In this document: positions 1-8,485 of the stretch, in pieces
How the letters are laid out: every line of letters begins with the position of its first letter
How positions within the stretch are numbered: position 1 is the stretch's first letter
NCBI RefSeq assembly: GCF_025685395.1
Contig: NZ_JAGSYA010000004.1
Span: 2,666,001 to 2,730,000, forward strand
Length of the DNA: 64,000 nucleotides
Direction of reading: 5' to 3'
Origin: Terriglobus tenax
GTDB taxonomy: Bacteria; Acidobacteriota; Terriglobia; Terriglobales; Acidobacteriaceae
Notes under the pieces: generated by a model
The model's input: the letters and a program-made list of their open reading frames with translations, nothing else
What the model was told of the DNA's origin: nothing
Databases searched by the model: none
Made by a program: the position numbers and the translations under genes

Positions 1-1
1 A

Positions 2-775
2 GCGGTGGTGGCCAACGGCAACGTGGTTTCCATGGACATCTCCCCGGACGGCAAGTGGCTGTTCGCCCTGGACGGCGACGGCACGACGGTGCGCGAGTAC
101 TCCATTGACGGCTCGACCGGCCTGCTGACGGCACAGACAGGCGCGGCGTATAGCTATAGCTCGACGGTGACCGTGGTGCCGAAGATGATCAAGGTCTCTC
201 CCGGTGGCAGCTACGTCATGGTGGCCCTGGGAACGGCCGGAGAGATTGTCTACACGCTGAACACAACCACGGGCGTGATTGCAGAGAGTCAGCGGCTCTC
301 CGCACCGACCACGACCAGTGACAATGCCATTGCCATGGATAAGAACACGGCCTTCCTCTTCATTGCGCGCAGCGGCAATGCAGGTGGGCTGGCGGTGTTC
401 ACCATCGGAACGGCCGGAGCGCTGAACATTGTTGGCGGTTCGCCCTTTACCACTGGCACCCAGGCCAACTCGGTGGTGGTCGATAACACGGCGAAGTATG
501 TCTACGTGGGCAACCGGGGAGACGGTACGATCTCCGCCTTCAGCATTGGCACCACCGGAGCGCTGACGGCCATCAGTGGCTCGCCGTATTCCAGCGGAAC
601 GACTGTTACGGCGCTGGCGGCCGATTCGACAGGCAAGTACATTCTGGCTGCGGCCAGCGGCGGCGCACCGGACCTGGGCATGTATGCGTTTGATACGTCG
701 GTGCTGGGCCGCATCTACACGGTCAGTTCCACTACCTCAGCCTATGGCCCTGTGGCCGTAGCAGTGACGCACTAG
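2..775 (+). CDS. Beta-propeller (lactonase/YVTN-like) protein, C-terminal part
   Basis: The open frame runs in from the left edge, so the 5' end is missing; about 257 residues are visible. They contain repeating units of the kind seen in 6-phosphogluconolactonase-like and YVTN propellers: segments such as YVYVGNRGDGTISAFSI and KYILAAASGG, recurring about every 45-50 residues, with G-x-L-T and SPDGKWLF-type strand starts. Such proteins are usually exported in Acidobacteriota, but the N-terminus is outside the window, so location cannot be judged. Enzymatic lactonase activity is not shown; it may simply be a surface propeller. The stop precedes the next gene by 45 nt, with a small GCAGCC/GGCTGC hairpin between. 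Confidence 0.75.
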   Translation, partial: AVVANGNVVSMDISPDGKWLFALDGDGTTVREYSIDGSTGLLTAQTGAAYSYSSTVTVVPKMIKVSPGGSYVMVALGTAGEIVYTLNTTTGVIAESQRLSAPTTTSDNAIAMDKNTAFLFIARSGNAGGLAVFTIGTAGALNIVGGSPFTTGTQANSVVVDNTAKYVYVGNRGDGTISAFSIGTTGALTAISGSPYSSGTTVTALAADSTGKYILAAASGGAPDLGMYAFDTSVLGRIYTVSSTTSAYGPVAVAVTH

Positions 776-791
776 GTGCGGGCGGAAAACC

Positions 792-808
792 GCAGCCTGC
801 AAGGCTGC
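792..808. repeat. Short hairpin between propeller and SH3 lipoprotein genes
   Basis: GCAGCC and GGCTGC (6 bp) flank a 5-nt loop, 17 nt after the propeller stop codon. No T-tract follows, so it is only a weak terminator candidate; it could also shape the leader of the next gene. Confidence 0.35.
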
Positions 809-820
809 ATCCGCAGGAGT

Positions 821-1975
821 ATGCTCGGATCAGTCTTGGGCGTGAACCTCCCGTCGATCCAACGCAAACTTTTCGTGCTCGCCACTGTCCTTGTGCTGCT
901 GTCGGGATGCAGTCGCCTGCGCCCCAAACCCAAGGATGAGTATGTCTACGTTACGGCGAAGACAACCTACCTGCGCGACCGCCTGGCTGCTGTCTCCAAC
1001 CGCACCGGCAATGTGGACAACGGGCAGAAGCTGAAGGTGCTGGAGCACCAGCGCCACTACTATCGCGTGTCGACCGACAAGGGTGAGAGCGGCTGGATTA
1101 ACGAACGCGCCGTGGCCACGCAGGACATCGTCGATCAGTTTGAGGCGCTACAGAAGCAGTACGCCCGCGTGACCGTTGTCGCCAAAGGCACTGTGCGCGA
1201 CGACGTCTACCTGCATGTGAAGCCGGGCCGCGACACGGAGCATTACTACCGCCTGAATGAAGGCGACAAGCTCAGCCTGGTTACCCGCGCCACACTGCCG
1301 CGCCCCATGCCCGGTGGCGCTCCCAAGCCCAAGGAGGGCGAGGCTCCGGCTCCACCGCCGATGGAAGACTGGTGGCTGGTGCGCTCCGGCGACCGCGTGG
1401 GCTGGATGCTCTCGCGCATGATGGATGTGGACGTGCCGGACTCTGTGGCGCGCTACGCCGAGGGCCAGCGCATTGTCGGCAACTACATCCTCACCAAGGT
1501 GCAGGACGACGCGATTGAAGGCGACGACAAGATGGTGCCCATCTTCGTCACGCTGATGAACAGTTGGAAGGCTGGCCTGCCGTATGACTACGACCAGGTG
1601 CGCGTCTTTACCTGGAACCGCGCCAAGCACCGCTATGAAACGGCCTTCCGCGACCGCAATATCCAGGGCTTCCTGCCGGTAGAGATCAAGACCGATCCCG
1701 GACAGCCTTCGGCGAACGGACGGCCGTCGGCAAGCACCGGCCCTGCTCCTGCCTTTACGTATCGCGTGCTGGCGGCTGAGAATGGCCCGGTCATCCCCGA
1801 TCCGGAGACGGGTATCTCCACGCCGAAGAAGCTGGTGGAGAAGACCTACCGGCTGGAGGGCAACATCACGCGCCGTGTGCTGAAGCCGGGCGAGGTGGCT
1901 CCGGAAGAAGCGAAGGCAAGCCAGGAAGAAGCCAACAAGGCGGCCGCGAAGAAATCGGTGAAAAAGCGCAAGTAG
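821..1975 (+). CDS. SH3-domain lipoprotein
   Basis: A 384-residue protein with a type II signal peptide: a basic start, a hydrophobic run VLATVLVLL and a lipobox ending SGC, so it is predicted to be lipidated and envelope anchored. Two SH3-like segments follow, one right after the lipobox (TTYLRDRL ... GWINERAV) and one in the middle (DDVYLHVKPG ... GWMLSRMM), separated and followed by Pro/Lys-rich linkers. The C-terminus is very Lys/Ala rich. I chose the ATG at 821, which has AGGAG just upstream but unusually close; a GTG at 842 would give a more compact signal peptide. Bacterial SH3 domains often bind cell wall, but no ligand is evident here. Confidence 0.7.
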   Translation: MLGSVLGVNLPSIQRKLFVLATVLVLLSGCSRLRPKPKDEYVYVTAKTTYLRDRLAAVSNRTGNVDNGQKLKVLEHQRHYYRVSTDKGESGWINERAVATQDIVDQFEALQKQYARVTVVAKGTVRDDVYLHVKPGRDTEHYYRLNEGDKLSLVTRATLPRPMPGGAPKPKEGEAPAPPPMEDWWLVRSGDRVGWMLSRMMDVDVPDSVARYAEGQRIVGNYILTKVQDDAIEGDDKMVPIFVTLMNSWKAGLPYDYDQVRVFTWNRAKHRYETAFRDRNIQGFLPVEIKTDPGQPSANGRPSASTGPAPAFTYRVLAAENGPVIPDPETGISTPKKLVEKTYRLEGNITRRVLKPGEVAPEEAKASQEEANKAAAKKSVKKRK

Positions 1976-2074
1976 TTGTGTGGCAAGAGGTTGCCGGCAA
2001 CGCCCGGAGAGGGACTTTACAGGTGCAGACCTCTTCAGGCATTCTCATCTGCACTGAGCCGCTTACGTGCGGTT

Positions 2075-2104
2075 TATAACGCAGAACTCAATCAAACGGT
2101 TTGA
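2075..2104 (+). promoter_or_regulatory. pqqA leader: -10-like box and 13-nt palindrome
   Basis: TATAAC at 2075-2080 resembles a sigma70 -10 box, although no good -35 is visible. Just downstream, TCAAAC-G-GTTTGA (2092-2104) is a perfect inverted repeat with a one-base centre, placed where a repressor would block early transcription. It abuts the purine-rich ribosome-binding site of pqqA. An operator role is inference. Confidence 0.4.
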
Positions 2105-2118
2105 GAGGAAGAAGCGAT

Positions 2119-2199
2119 ATGAAGACCTGGACCCGCCCTGATTTCAAAGAAGTAAGCCTCGGCTGCGAGATCAACTGCTACGCCCCTGCCGAAATCTAA
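2119..2199 (+). CDS. pqqA: Coenzyme PQQ precursor peptide PqqA
   Basis: A 26-residue peptide (MKTWTRPDF ... CYAPAEI). It carries the Glu-x3-Tyr pair of PqqA peptides, here E17 and Y21 in CEINCY. In the known pathway PqqE cross-links these two residues with PqqD as chaperone, and they become the PQQ skeleton. GAGGAAG lies 8 nt before the ATG. The gene sits 3 nt upstream of pqqB and is followed by pqqC, D and E, so identification is secure although it is far below usual ORF cut-offs. The leader has a palindrome that may act in regulation. Confidence 0.95.
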   Translation: MKTWTRPDFKEVSLGCEINCYAPAEI

Positions 2200-2202
2200 A
2201 CC

Positions 2203-3105
2203 TTGTTCACTCTGGAGTTGCTGGGAACCGCCGCTGGCGGCGGTTTTCCGCAATGGAATTGTGCCTGCGCTCTGTGTGATCTGAGCCGCAGGAATCCCGT
2301 ACGCTGCACGCCCCGGCTGCAGTTGCAGGCTGTGGTGTCTTCTGGCGGGCGGAATGTTCTGCTGAATGCTGGACCGGATCTGCGGGTTCAGATCGAGTCG
2401 ACCCCGAAGCTGCAGCCCCAGCCGGAGCGCGGCCGGCGGAACACGCCGGTCGACGGCATCGTATTGACCTCAGCCGACCTGGACCAGGTACTGGGGCTGT
2501 TGCTGATGCGCGAGTTCCAGCCGCTGCGTGTCTACGCCACACCGCTGGTGCACCGCGTGCTCACGGCGAACAGCTTCTTCCGCATGATGGAACGCGTGCC
2601 GCAACAACTCACATGGATCACCATGCTGCCCAACGAACCGTTTGAGCTGCTGCCAGGGGTGCAGTGCACTGCGCTGCCCATGTCCGACGAGCTTCCGCAT
2701 TATGCGAAAAGCTTTGCCGAAGGCGCGGAGCCGGGTCAGGCGGTGGTGGGGCTTGTGCTTGCCAGCAGCGAAAAGAAGATCGTCTACACGCCTGCGGTGG
2801 GCGAGGTGACGGATTCGCTCTACCAGGAATATGCGACGGCGGATGTGATCGCCGTCGACGGCACCTTCTGGAGCAACGATGAGCTGCAGCGGGCGCAGCC
2901 GGGAACGCCGCTGGCACGTCAGATAGGACATGTCCCCATCAGTGGAGAAGACGGCATGATGGCCAGCATGGCGGGGCTGGAGAAGCCGCGCCGGGTTTTT
3001 GTACATCTGAACAACACCAACCCCATCCTGGACCGGGAGAGCGGCGAGCGGTCGGCCGTGCTGGCCGGCGGGTGGGAGATCGCGGAGGATGGATGTCTGC
3101 TGTGA
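2203..3105 (+). CDS. pqqB: PQQ biosynthesis protein PqqB
   Basis: A 300-residue metallo-beta-lactamase-fold protein of usual PqqB length. The N-terminal GGGFPQWNCACALC signature of the family is present (residues 12-25), with its cysteines. PqqB is an iron-dependent hydroxylase-like enzyme acting on the released Glu-Tyr intermediate in PQQ synthesis. The start is a TTG three nt after the pqqA stop; no nearby ATG keeps the conserved N-terminus. The 3' end overlaps the start of pqqC by 13 nt. It is part of pqqABCDE. Confidence 0.95.
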   Translation: MFTLELLGTAAGGGFPQWNCACALCDLSRRNPVRCTPRLQLQAVVSSGGRNVLLNAGPDLRVQIESTPKLQPQPERGRRNTPVDGIVLTSADLDQVLGLLLMREFQPLRVYATPLVHRVLTANSFFRMMERVPQQLTWITMLPNEPFELLPGVQCTALPMSDELPHYAKSFAEGAEPGQAVVGLVLASSEKKIVYTPAVGEVTDSLYQEYATADVIAVDGTFWSNDELQRAQPGTPLARQIGHVPISGEDGMMASMAGLEKPRRVFVHLNNTNPILDRESGERSAVLAGGWEIAEDGCLL

Positions 3106-3830
3106 TGTTGACGCCGGAGGAGCTGCGTGCTCGTCTGCAGGCGGTAGGAGAGGCGAAGTACCACCACCTGCACCCGTTTCACCTGCGCATGCACCAGGGC
3201 GAGCTGACGCGTGGTCAACTGCAGGCCTGGGCGCTGAACCGGTACTACTACCAGAGCCGCATTCCCATCAAAGATTCGCTGGTGCTGGCCAAGAGCGACG
3301 ATCCCGCGTTTCGCCGGGCGTGGCGGAAGCGCATCGTGGACCACGACGGCGACGAGAGCGGCTATGGCGGCGTGGAGAAGTGGATCCAGTTGGCAGAGGC
3401 CGCGGGTGTCTCGCGGGAGGACACGATTGCGTGCAAGGGCGTTCTGCCTGCGGTGATCTTTGCCGTGGATGCCTATCTGGCTCTGGTACGCGAGAGCTCT
3501 CTGCTGGTAGCTGTTGCGTCCAGCCTGACGGAGCTGTTCTCGCGCCAGTTGATCAGCCTGCGTATGGACAAGATGAAGATTCACTATCCCTACCTGGAGC
3601 CCGGGCTGGCCTACTTTGTGGGCCGTTTGACGCAGGCCCCGGAGGACGCTGCCTTCGCCCTGGATTATGTAACGAAGCATGCCCGCAACCGCGAGGAGCA
3701 GGAACAGGTGATCCGCGCCCTGGAGCGCAAGTGCGAGATTCTGTGGGCGCAGCTGGATGCGATTGAGCACGCCTATGTGGTGCCGGGCACGCCGCCTCCG
3801 GGCTGCTTTGTGCCAAAGGAGAACGCATGA
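3093..3830 (+). CDS. pqqC: Pyrroloquinoline-quinone synthase PqqC
   Basis: A 245-residue protein matching PqqC in length and content (motifs YHHLHPFHLRMH, RIVDHDGDE and ALDYVTKHA). PqqC is the cofactor-free oxidase that performs ring closure and eight-electron oxidation of AHQQ to PQQ in the cytosol. The ATG at 3093 is preferred because GGAGG lies four nt upstream, inside the end of pqqB; an ATG at 3105 overlapping the pqqB stop is the alternative. The C-terminus overlaps pqqD by ATGA, indicating translational coupling. Histidines typical of the active-site helices are visible near residues 20-30 and 150-160. Confidence 0.95.
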   Translation: MSAVMLTPEELRARLQAVGEAKYHHLHPFHLRMHQGELTRGQLQAWALNRYYYQSRIPIKDSLVLAKSDDPAFRRAWRKRIVDHDGDESGYGGVEKWIQLAEAAGVSREDTIACKGVLPAVIFAVDAYLALVRESSLLVAVASSLTELFSRQLISLRMDKMKIHYPYLEPGLAYFVGRLTQAPEDAAFALDYVTKHARNREEQEQVIRALERKCEILWAQLDAIEHAYVVPGTPPPGCFVPKENA

Positions 3831-4087
3831 CGGCTGAGACGATTCCGCAGATGACGCCGGGGTACCGTCTGCATCCCACGCAGGACGTTGTTCTGATTCC
3901 CGAGGGTGCGCTGGAGCTGAGCGGCCCCACGCGGGACATTCTTCTGCTGGTGGATGGCACCCGCTCGGTGAAGCAGATTGTGCACGACCTGGCCGCGCAG
4001 TACGCAGGCGTAGACGAAAACGAGATGCTGGGCGACGTGATCGCTCTGCTGGGCCGCCTTGCCGAGCGCGGTGTGCTGCAGGGATAG
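3827..4087 (+). CDS. pqqD: PQQ biosynthesis peptide chaperone PqqD
   Basis: An 86-residue winged-helix PqqD protein, which binds the PqqA leader and presents it to the radical SAM enzyme PqqE. Conserved segments include YRLHPTQDVVLIPEGALEL at the N-terminus, then LLLVDGTRSVKQIV and LLGRLAERGVL. It is a stand-alone protein here rather than fused to PqqC or PqqE. Its ATG overlaps the pqqC stop (ATGA) and pqqE follows after 6 nt. Confidence 0.93.
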   Translation: MTAETIPQMTPGYRLHPTQDVVLIPEGALELSGPTRDILLLVDGTRSVKQIVHDLAAQYAGVDENEMLGDVIALLGRLAERGVLQG

Positions 4088-4093
4088 ACGAAT

Positions 4094-5164
4094 ATGCCTC
4101 CGACGACACGGCCGCAATCGCTGATCTGCGAGGTGACGCATCGTTGCCCGCTGCACTGCCTGTACTGCTCCAACCCGCTGGAGATGCAGAAGGCGGATGC
4201 GGAGCTGGATACGGCTGCGTGGAAGCGCGTCTTCACGGAGGCGGCGCAGATGGGCATTCTGCACCTGCACCTGACCGGTGGTGAGCCGCTGGCCCGGAAG
4301 GACCTTACGGAGTTGATCCAGGCCGGTCACGACGCGGGACTGTACGTGAACATGATCACCTCCGGTGTAGGGATGACGGAGGCCAGGCTGGAGGCGCTGG
4401 TCGAGGCCGGGCTGGAGCACCTGCAACTGAGCTTTCAGGATGTGGACGAGGCGCGGGCCAACTTTATTGCCGGAACGCGGGCGCATGCATGGAAGCTGCA
4501 ACTGGTTCCGCTCGTCAAGCGGCAGCGGCTGGCCTTTACGGTCAACCTGGTGGTGCACCGGCAGAATCTTGACCGGCTCCCGGAAATGATCGCTCTGGCC
4601 GAGTCGCTGGAGCCGAACCGCGTGGAGATTGCCCACGTGCAGTACTACGGCTGGGCGCTGAAGAACCGCGACCTGCTGATGCCTGCAGAGGAGCAGGTGC
4701 AGCGCGCATTGCCCATTGTGGAAGCGGCGCGTCAGAGGCTGAAGGGGAAGATTCACCTGGATGCCGTACTGCCGGACTACTACGGCAGCTTTCCCAAGGC
4801 GTGCGTGGGCGGATGGGGGCGGCAGATGCTGCTGATTGATCCTGCCGGACGTGCTTTGCCGTGCCATGCGGCGGGCGTCCTGCCCGGGATGGAGTTCGAC
4901 AATGTGAAGGAACATAGTTTGCCGTGGATCTGGCAGCAGTCGGTCGCGTTTGAACGTTTCCGCGGTGAGACGTGGATGCCGGAGACCTGCAAAGGCTGTG
5001 AGCGGAAGGCACGCGATTTTGGCGGGTGCCGTTGCCAGGCGTTTCTGCTGACCGGGGATGTGGAAGCCATCGACCCGGTGTGTACCTACAGCCCGCAGCA
5101 CGGGCTGATGGAAGAGCTGCGCAAGCCGGTGACGGCTGACCCTCTGCCGATTTACCGGGGATGA
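4094..5164 (+). CDS. pqqE: PqqA peptide cyclase PqqE (radical SAM/SPASM)
   Basis: A 356-residue radical SAM enzyme. The SAM cluster motif is C18-PLH-C22-LY-C25, followed by LHLTGGEPLARKDL, the usual GGEP strand. The C-terminal SPASM region has the expected cysteines (CVGGWG, CHAA, CKGC, GGCRC and DPVC) for auxiliary Fe-S clusters. PqqE forms the carbon-carbon bond between Glu and Tyr of PqqA. It is the last gene of the operon; a strong GC hairpin lies 33 nt beyond. No pqqF-like protease or PQQ-dependent dehydrogenase lies nearby, so the apo-enzymes must be encoded elsewhere. Confidence 0.95.
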   Translation: MPPTTRPQSLICEVTHRCPLHCLYCSNPLEMQKADAELDTAAWKRVFTEAAQMGILHLHLTGGEPLARKDLTELIQAGHDAGLYVNMITSGVGMTEARLEALVEAGLEHLQLSFQDVDEARANFIAGTRAHAWKLQLVPLVKRQRLAFTVNLVVHRQNLDRLPEMIALAESLEPNRVEIAHVQYYGWALKNRDLLMPAEEQVQRALPIVEAARQRLKGKIHLDAVLPDYYGSFPKACVGGWGRQMLLIDPAGRALPCHAAGVLPGMEFDNVKEHSLPWIWQQSVAFERFRGETWMPETCKGCERKARDFGGCRCQAFLLTGDVEAIDPVCTYSPQHGLMEELRKPVTADPLPIYRG

Positions 5165-5196
5165 CAAAACAAAACGGGCCACGCTGAGCGCCATAC

Positions 5197-5223
5197 CCCG
5201 CCCTTCGCTTCGCGAAGGGCGGG
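5197..5223. terminator. Hairpin between convergent pqqE and aminotransferase genes
   Basis: CCCGCCCTTCGC and its exact complement GCGAAGGGCGGG pair over 12 bp around a TTC loop. It lies between pqqE (ending 5164, rightward) and the aminotransferase (ending 5234, leftward), where a bidirectional terminator is expected. Neither side has a clear T-tract, so it may instead be a palindromic repeat or mRNA stabiliser. Confidence 0.55.
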
Positions 5224-5233
5224 CAACGGACGT

Positions 5234-6415
5234 TTAGCGATAGAACTCTGCAATGCGCTGGACCACCAGTTCCTGCTCCTCAAGACGAAGGCCGGGGAAG
5301 ATGGGCAGGGCCAGGACCTCGTGCGCGGCCTGTTCGGTGTGCGGCAGCGATCCATGCTTGTAGCCCAGGTACTCGAGTGCCGGCTGCAGATGAATGGGCA
5401 GCGGGTAATAGATCTCGGTACCGATCTGGTGGTTGGTCAGATGCGCCCTCAGGTCGTCGCGGCGCGGTGCACGGATGACGTACTGGTGCCATGCTGAGTG
5501 GGCGTGGCTCAGCGTCTCCGGCAGCGTGACCGTGCCGATCAGGTCAGCCTGCTGGAACAGGTGCAGGTAGTTTTCCGCGATCTGCGCGCGCTCGGCGTTG
5601 CCCTCGTTCACATACTTCAGGCGGACGTTCAGCACGGCCGCCTGAAAGCTGTCCAGGCGGGCGTTCCAGCCCACTTCGTCGTGGAAGTAGCGCTTGCGCA
5701 TGCCGTGGGTGCGCAGAGCGCGGGCGCGGTCGGCCACGGCGGGGTCATTGGTGCTGACCAGGCCGGCGTCGCCCATGGCGGCCAGGTTCTTGGTGGGGTA
5801 GAAGCTGAAGGCGGCCGAGATTCCGAGCGCTCCGGCAGGCGTGTCCTTCCAGCGTGCTCCCCAGGCCTGCGCCGCATCTTCCACCAGCAGCAGCTTGTGG
5901 CGATCGGCGACCTGCTGCAGGTGATCCCAGTCCACCGGCTGGCCGTAGAGGTGGACGGGCAGAACGGCCCTGGTCCCCGGCGTGATGGCGGCTTCTGCCG
6001 CAGCCGCGGAAAGATTGAAGGTCACCGGGTCAATGTCGGCGAAGACAGGGGTCGCCCCGGCGCGCAGGATGGCGCTGGTGGAGGCGAAGAAGCTGAATGG
6101 AGTGGTGATGACCTCATCGCCCGGGCCAACGCCTGCAGCGGCAAGGGCCAGCCACAGCGCATCGGTACCGCTGGCACAGCCGATGGCGTATTTCGCCTGC
6201 AGGGCTTCGGCTGCGGCTGCTTCAAAGCGGTCGACCTCGGGGCCGAGGATGAACTTCTGCGAGTCGGCAACCAGTTCCAGGGCGGCGAGAATCTCCTCGC
6301 GGTGGACCCGGTATTCACGGGAAAAATCGAGCAACGGGACAGCGTTCGGCACGAGGTTGATCTTAAGCTTCCCGGCGTGGGAAAGAAAGCCGGGTGTTGC
6401 CGGGAAGAGGTCCAT
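5234..6415 (-). CDS. DegT/DnrJ/EryC1-family aminotransferase
   Basis: A 393-residue PLP enzyme of the sugar aminotransferase family. The family hallmarks are present: the substrate/PLP region ALGCASGTDALWLAL-like (here AIGCASGTDALWLAL), EDAAQAWGA, the PLP lysine in FSFYPTKNLAAMGDAG, and the C-terminal WHQYVIR plus PLPIHLQPA. Such enzymes transfer an amino group to a keto-sugar nucleotide in surface polysaccharide or natural-product synthesis. No partner sugar genes are adjacent, so the substrate is unknown. The ATG at 6415 has no clear ribosome-binding site; starts slightly downstream near LVPNAVPLLDF are possible. The gene is transcribed away from hfq. Confidence 0.88.
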   Translation of the reverse strand: MDLFPATPGFLSHAGKLKINLVPNAVPLLDFSREYRVHREEILAALELVADSQKFILGPEVDRFEAAAAEALQAKYAIGCASGTDALWLALAAAGVGPGDEVITTPFSFFASTSAILRAGATPVFADIDPVTFNLSAAAAEAAITPGTRAVLPVHLYGQPVDWDHLQQVADRHKLLLVEDAAQAWGARWKDTPAGALGISAAFSFYPTKNLAAMGDAGLVSTNDPAVADRARALRTHGMRKRYFHDEVGWNARLDSFQAAVLNVRLKYVNEGNAERAQIAENYLHLFQQADLIGTVTLPETLSHAHSAWHQYVIRAPRRDDLRAHLTNHQIGTEIYYPLPIHLQPALEYLGYKHGSLPHTEQAAHEVLALPIFPGLRLEEQELVVQRIAEFYR

Positions 6416-6469
6416 GCAAATTTTGAGCAGCCAGATGGCATCGTTGTGCGTCTATTAGGGCAGCGTGTG

Positions 6470-6499
6470 TTGAAAAATCGACACAATGCTCGTATTGTG
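6470..6499 (+). promoter_or_regulatory. Candidate sigma70-type promoter of hfq with overlapping dyad
   Basis: TTGAAA (6470-6475), a 17-nt spacer and TATTGT (6493-6498) form a good promoter match. The inverted repeat CACAAT-GCTCGT-ATTGTG (6482-6499) spans the spacer and -10 box, as an operator would. A start near 6505 would give hfq a leader of about 120 nt. Confidence 0.5.
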
Positions 6500-6626
6500 A
6501 ACTCGCTCAAGACTTTTTTGAGTCTGGACGCCGCAGAAGTTTTCCGTCGCTGACGGAAGGCGGTGCAGCTCCACTTATTTCCAGCAACGCAGGTTTGAAC
6601 CAGAAAATTAAAGGAGATCGGCCTTT

Positions 6627-6923
6627 ATGGAATCGAAGCCGGCGCAGAACATCCAGGACACCTTCCTCAACACTGTCCGTAAAGACAAGAGCCCCATCAC
6701 GATCTATCTCGTTAGTGGCGTGAAACTGACGGGCCGCATCCGTTCCTTTGACAAGTACTCTGTTCTGCTGGAGAACAACAGCCAGGAGCAGTTGATTTTC
6801 AAACACGCTATCTCTACCGTGGTCAGCGGTCGCTCTACGTCCAGCCATGGCGAGCGTCCGCACGGCGCAGCAACGGCGCACAGTGCGCACGCTGCTGTCG
6901 CGAATGAGCCCGCAGGCGCCTAA
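6627..6923 (+). CDS. hfq: RNA chaperone Hfq
   Basis: A 98-residue Sm-fold protein. The Sm1 region ([23 protein letters not shown], residues about 9-31) and the Sm2 region ([10 protein letters not shown]) are clear, including the KH pair of the nucleotide-binding proximal face. A 28-residue polar tail follows the Sm core. Hfq hexamers pair small RNAs with mRNAs and influence RNA turnover. AGGAG sits about 10 nt before the ATG. The next gene, hflX, starts 2 nt after the stop, the same order as the classical hfq-hflX unit, so the two are probably co-transcribed. Hfq is not universal in Acidobacteriota, so its presence implies an active small-RNA network. Confidence 0.95.
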   Translation: MESKPAQNIQDTFLNTVRKDKSPITIYLVSGVKLTGRIRSFDKYSVLLENNSQEQLIFKHAISTVVSGRSTSSHGERPHGAATAHSAHAAVANEPAGA

Positions 6924-6925
6924 CC

Positions 6926-8380
6926 TTGGCAGACACTCAGAAGCCGCGGCTTCTCGTTGAGAAGCTGCGGCAGGCTGACGAACTACGCGAGCGCAGTCTT
7001 AACGCGCACACGGAAAAAGCCGTGCTGGTCGCCGTGGAATTTACCGGCGAGCGGCGGCGTCTTTCCTCCGTGGCTGCGCAGGCGCGCGCCTCCGCGGCCA
7101 TTGATGCCGGAGAGATCGACACTCCCGCTGTTCCACAGGCCGATCTCGACTTTGAGGCCGGGCTGGAGGAGTTCCGCGAGCTGGCGCGTTCAGCCGGAGC
7201 GGAGATTGCCTCGGTGATGATCCAGCGCCGCCTGAAGCCCGACCCCGCATTGCTGGTGGGTCATGGCAAGGCCGAAGAGATTGCCGCGATGATTGAGAGC
7301 ACCGGGGCTGACCTGGTGCTGTTTGACCACGACCTCTCTCCTTCGCAGCTTCGCAACCTGGACGAGTTGCTGCCCTGCCGCGTGATTGACCGTACGCAGT
7401 TGATCCTCGACATTTTTGCCCGCCACGCCCGCACCCGCGAAGGCCAGTTGCAGGTGGAGCTTGCTCAGCTCGAATACCAGTTGCCGCGCCTGGCAGGTAA
7501 GGGCAAGGCGATGAGCCAGCTTGGTGGTGGCATCGGCACACGTGGTCCGGGCGAAACCAAGCTTGAGACAGATCGCCGCCGCATCCGTGTCCGGATTGAC
7601 CATGTGAAAGCCCAGCTCGAACAGGTGCGGCGCATCCGCCGCCAGCAAAGAGCGCGGCGTGAAGGCGTTCCCGTGCCGGTGGTGGCTCTGGTTGGCTACA
7701 CCAACGCGGGCAAAAGCACGTTGTTCAACGCATTGACGGAGGCCGGGGTGCTGGAGTCCAGCCGTATGTTCGCCACGCTGGACCCCAAGCTGCGCCAACT
7801 CGCGCTGCCGTCGCGGCGCAAGGTGCTGCTGAGTGATACCGTCGGCTTCATCCGCAACCTGCCGCATACGCTGGTCACCAGCTTCCGCGCCACGCTGGAA
7901 GAGGTGGAGCGGGCGGAGATTCTGCTGCATGTCCGTGACTCTTCCTCGCCCATGATGGACGAGCAGAAGGTGCAGGTGGAGAAGGTTCTGGGCGAACTGG
8001 AAGCCGCGCGTAAGCCTGTCATCGAGGTGATGAACAAGGCTGATCTGCTAAGCGCGAGCGAGCGTGCCACGCTGTGGCAGCGTTCAGGGCTTGGGGATGT
8101 GGTGACCGTGAGCGCGAAGACCGGAGAAGGTCTTTCGCGTTTGATCGAACTGATCGACGAGCGGATCGGCGGCGAAGGCGCGGCCGATCCCACGGCCGAA
8201 GCGGAGTTCCGCATTCCGCAGAAGCAGGGCGCGGCTCTAGCGGCAATCGAGGCGGGAGCTTTCATTGAAAAGAAGCGGTTCGAAGGGAACCTGGTCTATC
8301 TGCATGTAAAGGGACCGGCCAGCCTGCTGGGACGCTACCGGCGTTTCCAGATCGCTTCCGCTGTGCCGGGTCATGCGTGA
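6926..8380 (+). CDS. hflX: GTPase HflX
   Basis: A 484-residue ribosome-associated GTPase. The N-terminal HflX domain includes [17 protein letters not shown] and a helical linker ([19 protein letters not shown]). The G domain has G1 at about residues 257-265 (GYTNAGKST), G3 as DTVGF, and G4 as NKAD. HflX rescues or splits stalled 70S ribosomes under stress. The start is TTG, 2 nt after hfq, which keeps the frame and explains the short spacing. [14 protein letters not shown], a family signature, is present. It is longer than E. coli HflX (426) because of an N-terminal extension of roughly 80 residues. Confidence 0.95.
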   Translation: MADTQKPRLLVEKLRQADELRERSLNAHTEKAVLVAVEFTGERRRLSSVAAQARASAAIDAGEIDTPAVPQADLDFEAGLEEFRELARSAGAEIASVMIQRRLKPDPALLVGHGKAEEIAAMIESTGADLVLFDHDLSPSQLRNLDELLPCRVIDRTQLILDIFARHARTREGQLQVELAQLEYQLPRLAGKGKAMSQLGGGIGTRGPGETKLETDRRRIRVRIDHVKAQLEQVRRIRRQQRARREGVPVPVVALVGYTNAGKSTLFNALTEAGVLESSRMFATLDPKLRQLALPSRRKVLLSDTVGFIRNLPHTLVTSFRATLEEVERAEILLHVRDSSSPMMDEQKVQVEKVLGELEAARKPVIEVMNKADLLSASERATLWQRSGLGDVVTVSAKTGEGLSRLIELIDERIGGEGAADPTAEAEFRIPQKQGAALAAIEAGAFIEKKRFEGNLVYLHVKGPASLLGRYRRFQIASAVPGHA

Positions 8381-8485
8381 TTGTTGCTATTTCCTCTTCG
8401 GGTTTCGATGACGCAAACAATGGCTGGCAGGAACTTATAGACCGGATGCGCGGATTCTGATAACTAACTGCTAGGAACCCAACGT

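Noticed and set aside
2919-5194. Long minus-strand frames opposite pqqC, pqqD and pqqE
   Set aside because: The plus strand has complete Pqq proteins with catalytic motifs; no domain is seen in the reverse frames.
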